Of a stretch of DNA of 64,000 nucleotides, positions 27,658 to 36,391 are shown in pieces (the first letter of the stretch is position 1; each line of letters starts with the position of its first letter). The notes beneath the pieces are model-generated. The model searched no databases, was not told where the DNA came from, and worked only from the letters and a program-made list of their open reading frames with translations. This stretch comes from Pseudomonas sp. RIT-PI-S (lineage in GTDB: Bacteria; Pseudomonadota; Gammaproteobacteria; Pseudomonadales; Pseudomonadaceae). Both the position numbers and the translations under genes were made by a program. The stretch spans positions 186,001 through 250,000 of the forward strand of contig NZ_JANZKJ010000003.1 of assembly GCF_025642975.1 (NCBI RefSeq), in the 5' to 3' direction.

Positions 27658-28202
27658 ATGTAGTAACGACCAACGTCCCTGATGTACTGATTCTCGACCC
27701 CAAAGTGTTCGGGGATGACCGCGGGTTCTTCCTTGAAAGCTTCAACGAGCGCCAGTTCCAGCAGATCACCGGCCGCCAGGTGGCCTTCGTGCAGGACAAC
27801 CACTCACGCTCGCAACGGGGCGTGCTGCGCGGCTTGCATTATCAGCTGCAAAACCCCCAAGGCAAGCTGGTGCGAGTGACCAGCGGCGAGGTGCTGGATA
27901 TCGCCGTGGACATCCGCCGCAGCTCACCGACTTTCGGCCAGAGCGTGGCGGTGATCCTGTCGGAAGAAAACAAGCGCCAGCTGTGGATACCCGAAGGCTT
28001 TGCCCACGGCTTTGTGGTGCTCAGCGAGTCGGCGGATTTTCTCTACAAGACCACTGACTACTACAACCCGGCCGCCGAACGCTGCATTGCTTGGGACGAC
28101 CCAACCCTTGCCATCGACTGGCAGTTGGGCGGCCTCGAGCCGAAGCTGTCCGCCAAAGACCAGCAGGGCAAGGCATTGGCAGAGGCGGACCTGTTCCCAT
28201 GA
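27654..28202 (+). CDS. rmlC: dTDP-4-dehydrorhamnose 3,5-epimerase
   Basis: A 182-residue cupin-fold epimerase for the third step of dTDP-L-rhamnose synthesis. Catalytic features are [18 protein letters not shown], with the catalytic His in RGLHY, and the later [10 protein letters not shown] and FLYKTTDYY. It starts with an ATGA overlap on rmlA and ends with the same kind of overlap on rmlD. Confidence 0.97.
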   Translation: MNVVTTNVPDVLILDPKVFGDDRGFFLESFNERQFQQITGRQVAFVQDNHSRSQRGVLRGLHYQLQNPQGKLVRVTSGEVLDIAVDIRRSSPTFGQSVAVILSEENKRQLWIPEGFAHGFVVLSESADFLYKTTDYYNPAAERCIAWDDPTLAIDWQLGGLEPKLSAKDQQGKALAEADLFP

Positions 28203-29077
28203 GCGGCCCGCTGAACGTGCTGCTGATCGGCGCCAACGGGCAGGTAAGCACCGAATTGCAACGTCGCCTGGGGCCTAAGGTTAACCTGCAGGTCCTGGGT
28301 AGCAGCACCCTGGACCTGACCCAGCCCCACGCCATTCGCGAGCAGGTACAGGCGCTGCGCCCCGGGCTGATCATCAACCCGGCGGCGCACACCGCCGTGG
28401 ACAAGGCCGAAGCCGAGCCGGACCTGGCCTTCGCCATCAACGCCATCGCCCCTGGCGTGCTTGCTGAAGAAGCCGCGCGCCTGCAGGTGCCGCTGATTCA
28501 CTACTCCACCGACTACGTGTTCGACGGCAGCAAAGCCACGCCCTATGTCGAGACCGACCCTACCGGGCCGCTTGGCGTTTATGGCCAGAGCAAGCTGGCC
28601 GGTGAGCAGGCAATTGAAGCGGTCGGGGGCGAACACCTCATTTTGCGCACCAGCTGGGTCTATGCGGCCCATGGGCGCAACTTTCTACTGACCATGCAGC
28701 GGCTGCTGCAGGAAAAGCCCGAGCTCAAGGTCGTTGCCGACCAGTTGGGCGCGCCCACCTGGGCCGGCGCCATTGCCGAGAGCACGGTGCAGTTGATAGA
28801 GCGCTGGCGGGCCGGGCAAGCGGGAGACTGGGGCGTGTACCACCTGACTTCCAGCGGCGAAACCTCCTGGTTCGGCTTCGCTCAGGCCATCGGCGAGCAA
28901 CTGCTCGCCGCCGGTAAACCCTGCGCCAACCTGATACCGATCCCCTCAAGCGACTATCCGACCCCCGCCAAGCGGCCGCTGAACTCGCGGCTCGACTGCA
29001 GCAAGCTGGAACAACAGTGGGGCGTGCATCAGGCGGCCTGGCACAGCGCGCTGCTGGCCTGCCTGGCCGAAGCGTAA
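28199..29077 (+). CDS. rmlD: dTDP-4-dehydrorhamnose reductase
   Basis: A 292-residue NAD(P)H-dependent reductase completing dTDP-L-rhamnose. The cofactor loop is LLIGANGQV, with the catalytic YSTDYVFDG and YGQSKLAGE (Tyr and Lys of the SDR triad). It is the last gene of the four-gene rml operon. The next gene, dctB, starts 32 nt later and is unrelated in function. Confidence 0.97.
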   Translation: MSGPLNVLLIGANGQVSTELQRRLGPKVNLQVLGSSTLDLTQPHAIREQVQALRPGLIINPAAHTAVDKAEAEPDLAFAINAIAPGVLAEEAARLQVPLIHYSTDYVFDGSKATPYVETDPTGPLGVYGQSKLAGEQAIEAVGGEHLILRTSWVYAAHGRNFLLTMQRLLQEKPELKVVADQLGAPTWAGAIAESTVQLIERWRAGQAGDWGVYHLTSSGETSWFGFAQAIGEQLLAAGKPCANLIPIPSSDYPTPAKRPLNSRLDCSKLEQQWGVHQAAWHSALLACLAEA

Positions 29078-29109
29078 CCGCCGTGCGGCGGGTGGAGTAA
29101 GATGCCGGG

Positions 29110-30918
29110 ATGATCAAACCCGCCCTTCCCCGCCGCCCACGCTGGCGCAACCTCGCGCTCCTGGCCCTATGCCTGGCCCCACTGCTGCTCCCCTTGCAGC
29201 AGCTGGCGGACCGTTATTACCGCAGCGAACTGGTCGGCCAGAACCGACAGACCCTCGACCTGTATGTAGCCAACCTGCTCGGCACACTGCGCCGCTACGA
29301 GGTGCTGCCGCCGATCCTCGGCGACCTGCCCGCACTGCGCCAGCTATTGGCCCACCCGGAAGACCCACAGCTGCAAAGCGCGGCCAACCACTTGCTGAAA
29401 AACATCTGCGAGCAGACCGGCGCCGAAGTAATGTACCTGATGGACCCTGCGGGCAATACGTTGGCGGCTTCGAACTGGGACCATAAAGACAGCTTCGTAG
29501 GGCGCAACTTCGCCTTCAGGCCGTATTTCAACGACGCCATCGCCGGGCATCTAGGGCGCTTCTTTGGTCTGGGTACTACCTCGGGCAAGCGCGGTTACTT
29601 CTTCGCGGCCGGGGTGCGAGACGGCGACGAAACCCTGGGCGCGCTAGTGGTGAAGGTCGACCTGGACCACACCGAGACCCTTTGGGGGCGTACGCCCGAG
29701 CAACTGGTGGTGACCGACCAATACGGGGTAGTGATCCTCACCTCGAGGCCAGAGTGGCGCTACCGCACAACTCGCCAACTGAGCGAGGTAGAGCGCGCGG
29801 CCATCGCGGCCAACCAGCCATACCCTGCCGGGAGCCGCGGCATGCTTGACCTGGGCAGCGCCGGCTGGCTCAGCCAAAGCCGCTTCATTGGTGAAACCGG
29901 TTGGACGGTCAATCTGTTGGCCCCGCGTAGCCTTATCGACCGCCCGGTACGCACTGTGGTCGCCGTGGGCGGAGCAGCCTTGCTTGCACTGATCCTGATG
30001 CTTGGCCTGATGATGCAACGACGGCGCAACTACCTGGACCGCATTGATTTCGAGGCACGGGCGCGCCAGCAGCTAGAGGTCCGGGTAAGCGAGCGCACCA
30101 GCGCCTTGGAAAAGCTCAACAGCCGGCTGCGCCAGGAAGTGCTCGAGCGTGAACAGGCCCAGCAAAAGCTGGTGCAGGCCCAGGACGAGTTAGTGCAGGC
30201 CAGCAAGCTGTCAGCGCTGGGCACCATGAGCGCGAGCATCAGTCACGAATTGAACCAGCCCCTGGCGGCCATCCGCAGCTACGCCGACAATGCCGGCGTG
30301 CTGCTCGACCACCAACGCACCGAAGACGCCCGCGGCAACCTCAAGGCGATCAGCGAGCTGACCGCGCGCATGGCGTCGATCATTGCCCACTTGCGGGCCT
30401 TCGCCCGGCGCGACCGTCACGCCCCAGAGAGTGTGGCCCTGCAACCGGCCCTGGAGGACGCCTTGGCGCTGCTGGCCAAACGCCGCCGAGCGATGGATGT
30501 GGAACTGATCCGCGACCTGCCGGACGCCCCTCTTTGGGTGCAGGCCGGGGAAACACGGCTGCGCCAGGTGCTGGGAAACCTGTTGGCCAATGCGCTGGAT
30601 GCGCTGACCGAGAAAGCCAACCCCAGGCGAATCTGGTTGAGCGCAGAAAAGTCCGCCGAAGGGATAAGCCTGTTTATCCGCGACAACGGCCCGGGGTTCA
30701 GCAGCGAGGCGCTGGCCCATGCGCGGGAGCCTTTTTTCACCACCAAAACCCGCACCCAAGGGCTTGGCCTGGGCCTGGCAATCTGCGATACGCTGATGCG
30801 CGCGCTCGGCGGCGAGCTGCTGCTGGCTAACCACCCGCAGGGCGGAGCGCTGCTGACCCTGCGGCTGAGGCCCGCGACACCCGGCGTAAGCCCGCAACCT
30901 CCCGAGGACCTGGCATGA
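29110..30918 (+). CDS. dctB: C4-dicarboxylate sensor histidine kinase
   Basis: A 602-residue membrane kinase of the DctB type that senses succinate, fumarate or malate outside the cytoplasm and phosphorylates DctD. Two membrane spans (about 14-30 and 280-305) enclose a double-CACHE/PAS-like sensor with the conserved SNWDHKDSFVGRNFAFRPYF. A coiled-coil stretch follows (RLRQEVLEREQAQQKLVQAQ). The kinase core has H379 in SISHELNQPL, an N-box LGNLLANALDAL and DNGPGF, LGLGLAI glycine boxes. The gene overlaps dctD by 4 nt. No dctA or TRAP transporter genes are adjacent. Confidence 0.93.
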   Translation: MIKPALPRRPRWRNLALLALCLAPLLLPLQQLADRYYRSELVGQNRQTLDLYVANLLGTLRRYEVLPPILGDLPALRQLLAHPEDPQLQSAANHLLKNICEQTGAEVMYLMDPAGNTLAASNWDHKDSFVGRNFAFRPYFNDAIAGHLGRFFGLGTTSGKRGYFFAAGVRDGDETLGALVVKVDLDHTETLWGRTPEQLVVTDQYGVVILTSRPEWRYRTTRQLSEVERAAIAANQPYPAGSRGMLDLGSAGWLSQSRFIGETGWTVNLLAPRSLIDRPVRTVVAVGGAALLALILMLGLMMQRRRNYLDRIDFEARARQQLEVRVSERTSALEKLNSRLRQEVLEREQAQQKLVQAQDELVQASKLSALGTMSASISHELNQPLAAIRSYADNAGVLLDHQRTEDARGNLKAISELTARMASIIAHLRAFARRDRHAPESVALQPALEDALALLAKRRRAMDVELIRDLPDAPLWVQAGETRLRQVLGNLLANALDALTEKANPRRIWLSAEKSAEGISLFIRDNGPGFSSEALAHAREPFFTTKTRTQGLGLGLAICDTLMRALGGELLLANHPQGGALLTLRLRPATPGVSPQPPEDLA

Positions 30919-32309
30919 CAAGCCCAGCTGTACTGGATGCGCGCACCGACGTAGTGCTGATTGACGATGACCCACACTTGCGCCAGGCCCTCGGTCAAAC
31001 CCTGGACCTGGCCGGGCTCAAGGTACTGGCGCTCGAAGATGCCAGTGGCCTTCCGGCGCGCATTGGCCGCGACTGGCATGGGGTGGTGGTGTCGGACATC
31101 CGCATGCCGAACGTCGATGGCCTGACGCTGTTGCGCCAGTTGCACGCTGCCGATCCAGAGCTGCCCGTGTTGTTGATCACCGGCCACGGTGACGTCCCCC
31201 TCGCGGTGGAGGCCATGCGCGCCGGAGCGTATGACTTCCTGGAAAAACCTTTTCCCAGTGATGCCCTGCTCGACGGCGTGCGCCGTGCCCTTAGCCATCG
31301 CCAGCTGGTGCTGGATAACCGCAGCCTGCGCCTGGCGCTGAGCGATCGTCAGGCGCTGGGTGCTCGGCTGGTGGGGCAAAGCCCTTCCATGACGCGGCTG
31401 CGGGAGCAGATCGGCGCCCTCGCGGCCACTCGCGCCGATGTGCTGATCCTCGGGGAAACCGGGGCGGGCAAGGAAGTGGTGGCCAGGGCACTGCATGACC
31501 TTTCCAGCCGGCGCAGCGGCCCGTTCGTGGCTATCAACGCCGGGGCCCTGGCCGAATCGGTGGTCGAAAGCGAGTTGTTCGGCCACGAGCCCGGAGCTTT
31601 CACCGGCGCGCAGAAGCGCCGCATCGGCAAGTTCGAGTTTGCCAACGGCGGCACCTTGTTCCTCGATGAAATCGAAAGCATGAGCCTGGACGTACAGGTC
31701 AAGCTGCTGCGCCTGTTGCAGGAGCGGGTGGTGGAGCGGCTGGGCGGCAACCAGCAGATCCCGCTGGATATCCGCGTGATCGCCGCCACCAAGGAAGACC
31801 TGCGCCAGGCAGCCGACCAGGGCCGCTTCCGCGCTGACCTCTATTACCGCCTGAACGTCGCGCCTCTACGCATCCCCGCGCTGCGGGAACGAGGCGAAGA
31901 TATCGTCACCCTGTTCGAGCACTTCAGTGGGGCCGCCGCCGAACGCCACGGGTTGCCGGCGCAAGCCCTGCAACCTGCCCAGCGCGGCGCGCTGCTGCGC
32001 CATGGCTGGCCAGGCAACGTGCGCGAACTGCAAAACGCCGCCGAGCGCTTCGCCCTAGGCCTGGACCTGGCGCTGGATGCCCCCGGGGGCGATCCGAGCC
32101 TCGCACTGGGCACCACCGAAACCACCGCCAGCGGCCCTTTGAGCGAACAGGTCGAGGCATTCGAGCGGCAGCTGATCAGTGCTGAAATGGCCCGCGGCCA
32201 TACCTCATTGCGCAGCCTGGCCGAAGCACTGGGCATTCCCCGCAAGACGCTGCACGACAAGCTGCGCAAGCATGGGTTGAGCGTGGGCAGCGGCGAGGAG
32301 AATGACTGA
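30915..32309 (+). CDS. dctD: Sigma-54-dependent C4-dicarboxylate response regulator
   Basis: A 464-residue NtrC-family activator: receiver (1-125, phosphorylated D61 in VVSDIRMP), AAA+ domain (about 150-385) and a Fis-type helix-turn-helix (LRSLAEALGIPRKTLHDKL). The ATPase has Walker A GETGAGKE, the sigma-54-contacting GAFTGA loop and Walker B GGTLFLDEIE. With DctB it would switch on sigma-54 promoters for dicarboxylate uptake, such as dctA or dctPQM elsewhere in the genome. Confidence 0.94.
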   Translation: MTSPAVLDARTDVVLIDDDPHLRQALGQTLDLAGLKVLALEDASGLPARIGRDWHGVVVSDIRMPNVDGLTLLRQLHAADPELPVLLITGHGDVPLAVEAMRAGAYDFLEKPFPSDALLDGVRRALSHRQLVLDNRSLRLALSDRQALGARLVGQSPSMTRLREQIGALAATRADVLILGETGAGKEVVARALHDLSSRRSGPFVAINAGALAESVVESELFGHEPGAFTGAQKRRIGKFEFANGGTLFLDEIESMSLDVQVKLLRLLQERVVERLGGNQQIPLDIRVIAATKEDLRQAADQGRFRADLYYRLNVAPLRIPALRERGEDIVTLFEHFSGAAAERHGLPAQALQPAQRGALLRHGWPGNVRELQNAAERFALGLDLALDAPGGDPSLALGTTETTASGPLSEQVEAFERQLISAEMARGHTSLRSLAEALGIPRKTLHDKLRKHGLSVGSGEEND

Positions 32310-32402
32310 CCCCGTGATGCTGCTACCGCCCACCACTCCAATGACCCGACCGTTCCCGGGCTCTGCCCGGTCCCACAGGGTTTGGTGCGGGACTTTGGGC
32401 TG

Positions 32403-33242
32403 CTAGGAGGGGATAGCGTCAGCGCACAACGCCAACAGCGCAGCACGCCATGGCGCTTCGGCCGGCAACGCCAGAAAATGCCCATTCAGCAAGCTTTCCC
32501 GGGCGGGGTACTCGAAGGGTTGCCCTTGGGTATCTACCACTTCGCCGCCAGCGCCCTCCAGCACACCCTGGGCGGCGGCGGTATCCCATTGGGAGGTTGG
32601 CGCCAGGCGCGGGTAACAATCGGCCGCGCCTTCGGCAACGAGGCAGAACTTGAGCGAGCTACCTACGCTAGTCAATTGCAGGTCCCCTACCGCTTCCCCC
32701 AGGCCGACCAGCAGACGCTCCTGTTGCGGGCTAGAGTGCCGCCGGCTCGCTACCACCGTAAAGGCTTCGCCCGCCGGTGGGGCCGAACGCACTTGGATCG
32801 GCAGCGCCTCCTGGCCCGTGTCGCAGCGCCAAGCACCGAGCCCCGCCCCGCCCCACCAGCAACGGCCGGTGACCGGCATGGCCACCACGCCGAAGACCAC
32901 CTTGCCTGCGGCCACCAATGCGATGTTCACGGTGAATTCGTCGCTGCCGGAAATAAACTCCTTGGTGCCGTCCAGTGGGTCGACCAGCCACCATTGTTGC
33001 CAGCCTTCGCGTTGGGCCAACGGAAGGTCGCAGTCTTCTTCCGATAGGATCGGGATGGCCGGTGCCAGACGCGTGAGCCCGGCGACTATCACATCATGGG
33101 CGGCCAGGTCGGCGGCAGTCACCGGTGAGTCATCCGCCTTGGCGGTCACCGCAACCCCGGCGCGCCAGAACGGCAGAATGGCGGCGCCGGCGTCGCGGGC
33201 GACGGCCAGCACGCCTTCCATCAGTGGATGGGGAAAGGTCAC
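32403..33242 (-). CDS. cysQ: 3'(2'),5'-bisphosphate nucleotidase CysQ
   Basis: A 279-residue inositol-monophosphatase-family enzyme that removes phosphate from PAP/PAPS, recycling a by-product of sulfate assimilation. Metal ligands are in ILSEEDCDLP and WLVDPLDGTKEF, and DTAAAQGVLEGAGG is the C-terminal motif. The family's usual length is about 250-280. The start overlaps the nudE stop by 4 nt, forming a nudE-cysQ operon that is common in Pseudomonas. Confidence 0.94.
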   Translation of the reverse strand: MTFPHPLMEGVLAVARDAGAAILPFWRAGVAVTAKADDSPVTAADLAAHDVIVAGLTRLAPAIPILSEEDCDLPLAQREGWQQWWLVDPLDGTKEFISGSDEFTVNIALVAAGKVVFGVVAMPVTGRCWWGGAGLGAWRCDTGQEALPIQVRSAPPAGEAFTVVASRRHSSPQQERLLVGLGEAVGDLQLTSVGSSLKFCLVAEGAADCYPRLAPTSQWDTAAAQGVLEGAGGEVVDTQGQPFEYPARESLLNGHFLALPAEAPWRAALLALCADAIPS

Positions 33243-33805
33243 AGGCTCAATACCCCACGCTGAATCAACAGATCACGCGCCAGGTACAGCGCAGCCAACG
33301 CCCGCCCTTCGGTGAAGTCTGGATTACGGGCCAGCTCGGCCAGCTCGCGCAGGTTGACCCTATCCACCCGCATGGGTTCAGGCTCATCGCCTTCAAGGCG
33401 TTCCTCGAAGAGGTCGGTGGCCAGCACCACATGGATTTTCTGGCTCATGTAACCCGGCGACAAGGACAGCTCGGTGAGGTGTTCCAGCTGGCGCGCGCCG
33501 AAGCCGGCTTCTTCCTTCAGCTCGCGGTTCGCGGCCGCCAGCACGTCCTCCCCCGGCTCGATCAACCCCTTGGGCAGCGAACGCTCGTAGGTTTCGGTGC
33601 CGCCGCAGTACTCCTCCACCAACAGCGCATGTTCGGCATCAGCCATCGCCACGATCATCACCGCCCCATGGCCACCGCCATGCCCTACCAGCCGTTCGTA
33701 GGTGCGTTCGGCACCGTTGGCGAAGCGCAATTGCACTTGCTCGACCCGGAAGATACGGCTGCTGGCGACGATCTCACGAGCCAGTACGGTGGGTTTGTGG
33801 CGCAT
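33239..33805 (-). CDS. nudE: ADP compounds hydrolase NudE (Nudix)
   Basis: A 188-residue Nudix hydrolase cleaving ADP-ribose, NADH and diadenosine polyphosphates, with Mg. The Nudix box is intact (GLIEPGEDVLAAANRELKEE, followed by AG). The start at 33805 begins MRHKPTVLAREIV as in homologues; the open frame further upstream lacks support. It is co-transcribed with cysQ. Confidence 0.92.
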   Translation of the reverse strand: MRHKPTVLAREIVASSRIFRVEQVQLRFANGAERTYERLVGHGGGHGAVMIVAMADAEHALLVEEYCGGTETYERSLPKGLIEPGEDVLAAANRELKEEAGFGARQLEHLTELSLSPGYMSQKIHVVLATDLFEERLEGDEPEPMRVDRVNLRELAELARNPDFTEGRALAALYLARDLLIQRGVLSL

Positions 33806-33891
33806 AGGGGCGGCTCCTTGGCTTGAACGGGTTACTATACCTTGGCTTGCGCCCACGCTGAGCTTGTTTTCCGCTGCCCGGGAGCCCTCCG

Positions 33892-34581
33892 ATGCCTGCT
33901 TTAGCCTGGCCCGAAATAGACACCGTCCTGCTCGACATGGACGGCACGTTGCTGGACCTGTATTTCGACAATCACTTCTGGCTGCACCATCTGCCGCAGC
34001 GCTACGCCGACGTGCACGGGGTAAGCCTGGCCATGGCGGAGCTGGAGCTGCGGCCGTTATTCGAAACGCATGCCGGCCAGCTCAACTGGTATTGCCTGGA
34101 CTTCTGGAGCCGCGAGCTGAACCTGCCGATCCTCGAGCTCAAGCACGAGATTGCCGAGCTGATCGCCCTGCGGCCGCATGCCGATACCTTCCTTGAGGCG
34201 GTCAAGGGCGCTGGCAAGCGCCTGGTGCTGATCACCAACGCCCATCGCGATTCGCTGTCGCTCAAGCTCGAGCGGATTGCCCTGGCACCCTGGTTCGACC
34301 GGCTGATCACCTCTCACGACTACGGCTATCCGAAGGAAGCGGCGCAGTTCTGGGACGCGCTGCAGGCCGACCTGGCCTTCGACCCTGCCCGTGCCCTGTT
34401 CATCGACGATACCTTGCCCATCCTGCGCAGCGCGCGCGCCTATGGCATTGGCCACCTGCTGGCGGTAAGCGAACCGGACAGCCGCAAAGGGCGCAAGAAC
34501 ACCGAGGAGTTCGAAGCGGTCGAGGACTTTCGTGAGCTGCTGGCTGGCCTGGCCGGCGTGGCGCGCCAACAAGGGGCCTGA
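33892..34581 (+). CDS. yrfG: GMP/IMP 5'-nucleotidase YrfG (HAD family)
   Basis: A 229-residue HAD-superfamily phosphatase. Motif I is LLDMDGTLLDL with the nucleophile and acid Asp, motif II LITNAH, and the motif III/IV region YPKEA then LFIDDTLP. The closest named relative is the purine 5'-nucleotidase YrfG. It is divergent from nudE and is followed directly by the LysR gene, whose ATG abuts its TGA. Confidence 0.88.
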   Translation: MPALAWPEIDTVLLDMDGTLLDLYFDNHFWLHHLPQRYADVHGVSLAMAELELRPLFETHAGQLNWYCLDFWSRELNLPILELKHEIAELIALRPHADTFLEAVKGAGKRLVLITNAHRDSLSLKLERIALAPWFDRLITSHDYGYPKEAAQFWDALQADLAFDPARALFIDDTLPILRSARAYGIGHLLAVSEPDSRKGRKNTEEFEAVEDFRELLAGLAGVARQQGA

Positions 34582-35469
34582 ATGGACATCAAGCAGCTCA
34601 AGTTCCTGGTGGCACTGGATGAAACACGGCATTTCGGCCAGGCCGCGGCCCGCTGCCACATTACCCAGCCCACATTGTCCATGCGCCTGCGCAACCTCGA
34701 GGAAGAACTCGACCTCCCGCTGGTAAACCGTGGCCAGCGCTTTGAAGGCTTCACCCCGCCGGGCGAGCGCATTCTGGCCTGGGCGCGCACGGTGCTGGCT
34801 GCCTACGACGGCCTGCAGGCCGAAGCCGCCGCCTGCCGCGGGCACTTGGTAGGGACGCTGCGCCTGGGGGTGGTGCCGTTGTCGAGTTTCGACCCGGTGC
34901 CCTTGCTGCGCGGCTTGCATAGCTTGCACCCTGAGTTGCGCTTCGAACTGAGCTCGCTGAGTTCGGACCAACTGCTTGAACAGCTGGCCAGCAACCAGCT
35001 GGATTTGGGCGTGTCTTACCTGGATCGGCTCGACCCGTCCCAGTTCGAATCGCTGCCGCTCAGCGAAACCCGCATGGGCTTGCTCCATGACCAACGCCAT
35101 TACCAGTTCGGCGAGGCGCCGTTGAGCTGGGAGGCGATCAACGAGCTGCCCTTGGGCCTGCTCACCAGCGGAATGCATTTTCGCCAGTCCATCGACCATG
35201 CATTCCATAGCCGAGGCCTGCGCCCCCGGCCGCTGCTGCAAACGGACGCCGTGCACCAGCTGTTGCAGGCGGTGCATGGGGGCCTGTGTTGCGCAATCAT
35301 GCCCCTGCATGGCGGCCTGGAAGCGCTCACCGAGCACTTGCGCCTACAGCCGATCGAACAGGCGCAAACGCTCGCCAGCCTGGGTCTGATCATGCGCCGG
35401 ACGGCGCCCCGTTCACCTCTGGCACAAGCTTGCTTCACCTATTGCCAGAGCATGAGCGCCGGAGGCTGA
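34582..35469 (+). CDS. LysR-family transcriptional regulator
   Basis: A 295-residue regulator with an N-terminal winged helix-turn-helix (MDIKQLKFLVALDETRHFGQ, ITQPTLSMRLRNLEEEL) and a periplasmic-binding-like effector domain (about 90-295). Its start is contiguous with the yrfG stop. LysR proteins usually act on neighbouring genes. The downstream fdhD and molybdoenzyme genes on the same strand are the nearest candidates, since there is no divergent partner. The effector is unknown. Confidence 0.88.
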   Translation: MDIKQLKFLVALDETRHFGQAAARCHITQPTLSMRLRNLEEELDLPLVNRGQRFEGFTPPGERILAWARTVLAAYDGLQAEAAACRGHLVGTLRLGVVPLSSFDPVPLLRGLHSLHPELRFELSSLSSDQLLEQLASNQLDLGVSYLDRLDPSQFESLPLSETRMGLLHDQRHYQFGEAPLSWEAINELPLGLLTSGMHFRQSIDHAFHSRGLRPRPLLQTDAVHQLLQAVHGGLCCAIMPLHGGLEALTEHLRLQPIEQAQTLASLGLIMRRTAPRSPLAQACFTYCQSMSAGG

Positions 35470-35561
35470 TCGACGCCATCTATCAGCGAATCGGAATAAG
35501 CGATTAGACGGCCAGTCCCACCCGGCATAGGCTCCATGAACCAAACTGCCGGTACCTACAC

Positions 35562-36389
35562 ATGCCCGCCCCGCACTCAGCGCCCTTGGCGACTGCCGAC
35601 GCCGTGCCGTCCGCCAGCCAGGACTACGGCTATGCAGCCCTGGACGGTAGCGAGCCTGCTCGTGCCGCGCTGGCCGAGGAGGTGGCCCTGGCGGTGGCGT
35701 ACAACGGAGTCAGCCAGGCGGTGATGTTGGTCAGCCCCCGAGACCTGGAAGACTTCGTGGTCGGCTTCAGCGTCGCCAGCGGCATCGTCTCCGGCATCGA
35801 AGACGTTTTCGACATTCAGATCCAGGGCGATGACGCCGCCCGGCACGCCCACGTCGAGATTTCCAGCCGAGCCTTCTGGGCCCTCAAGGACCACCGCCGG
35901 CAGCTTGCGGGCACCAGCGGCTGCGGCCTGTGTGGTGTGGAAGCAGTAGACCAGGCACTGCCCGAGCTGCCAGTGCTCGCCCCGGCACCCTTGCCGCCGG
36001 CGGCCTGGCTGGAAGGGCTGCGCCAGCGCATCAGCGACCTCCAACCCTTGGCGCAACATTCAGGTGCCGTTCACGCCGCAGGCTTCATGAACGGCCAAGG
36101 CGAACTGCTGCTGGCTCGCGAAGACATCGGCCGTCACAACGCCTTGGACAAACTGATCGGTGCCCTGCTGCGCCAACGCATCGATACCCGTGGCGGATTA
36201 GTGGTGATGACCAGCCGTTGCAGCCTGGAACTCATCCAGAAAATGCTGCGCGCGGGGATTCACACCCTCGTCAGCTTCTCGGCCCCCACCGGCCTCGCCT
36301 GCCAGTGGGCGCGCCAGCACCATTTGAACCTCATACATTTGCCGCACCACAGTGCCCCGCGGGTGTACAGCCCCGCGATGGAGATTTGA
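35562..36389 (+). CDS. fdhD: Formate dehydrogenase accessory sulfurtransferase FdhD
   Basis: A 275-residue protein that passes sulfur from IscS to the molybdenum cofactor of formate dehydrogenases, making the enzyme active. The conserved Cys loop GTSGCGLCG (C121, C124) is present, along with AAGFMNGQGELLLAREDIGRH and TSRCSLELIQKMLRAG. It lies 2 nt upstream of the molybdoenzyme it probably serves. Confidence 0.94.
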   Translation: MPAPHSAPLATADAVPSASQDYGYAALDGSEPARAALAEEVALAVAYNGVSQAVMLVSPRDLEDFVVGFSVASGIVSGIEDVFDIQIQGDDAARHAHVEISSRAFWALKDHRRQLAGTSGCGLCGVEAVDQALPELPVLAPAPLPPAAWLEGLRQRISDLQPLAQHSGAVHAAGFMNGQGELLLAREDIGRHNALDKLIGALLRQRIDTRGGLVVMTSRCSLELIQKMLRAGIHTLVSFSAPTGLACQWARQHHLNLIHLPHHSAPRVYSPAMEI

Positions 36390-36391
36390 CC

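Noticed and set aside
32345..32395. CCCGGGCTCTGCCCGG-TCCCACAGG after dctD as a terminator
   Set aside because: No T-tract; it looks like a decayed extragenic palindrome of the REP kind and is too degenerate to annotate firmly.
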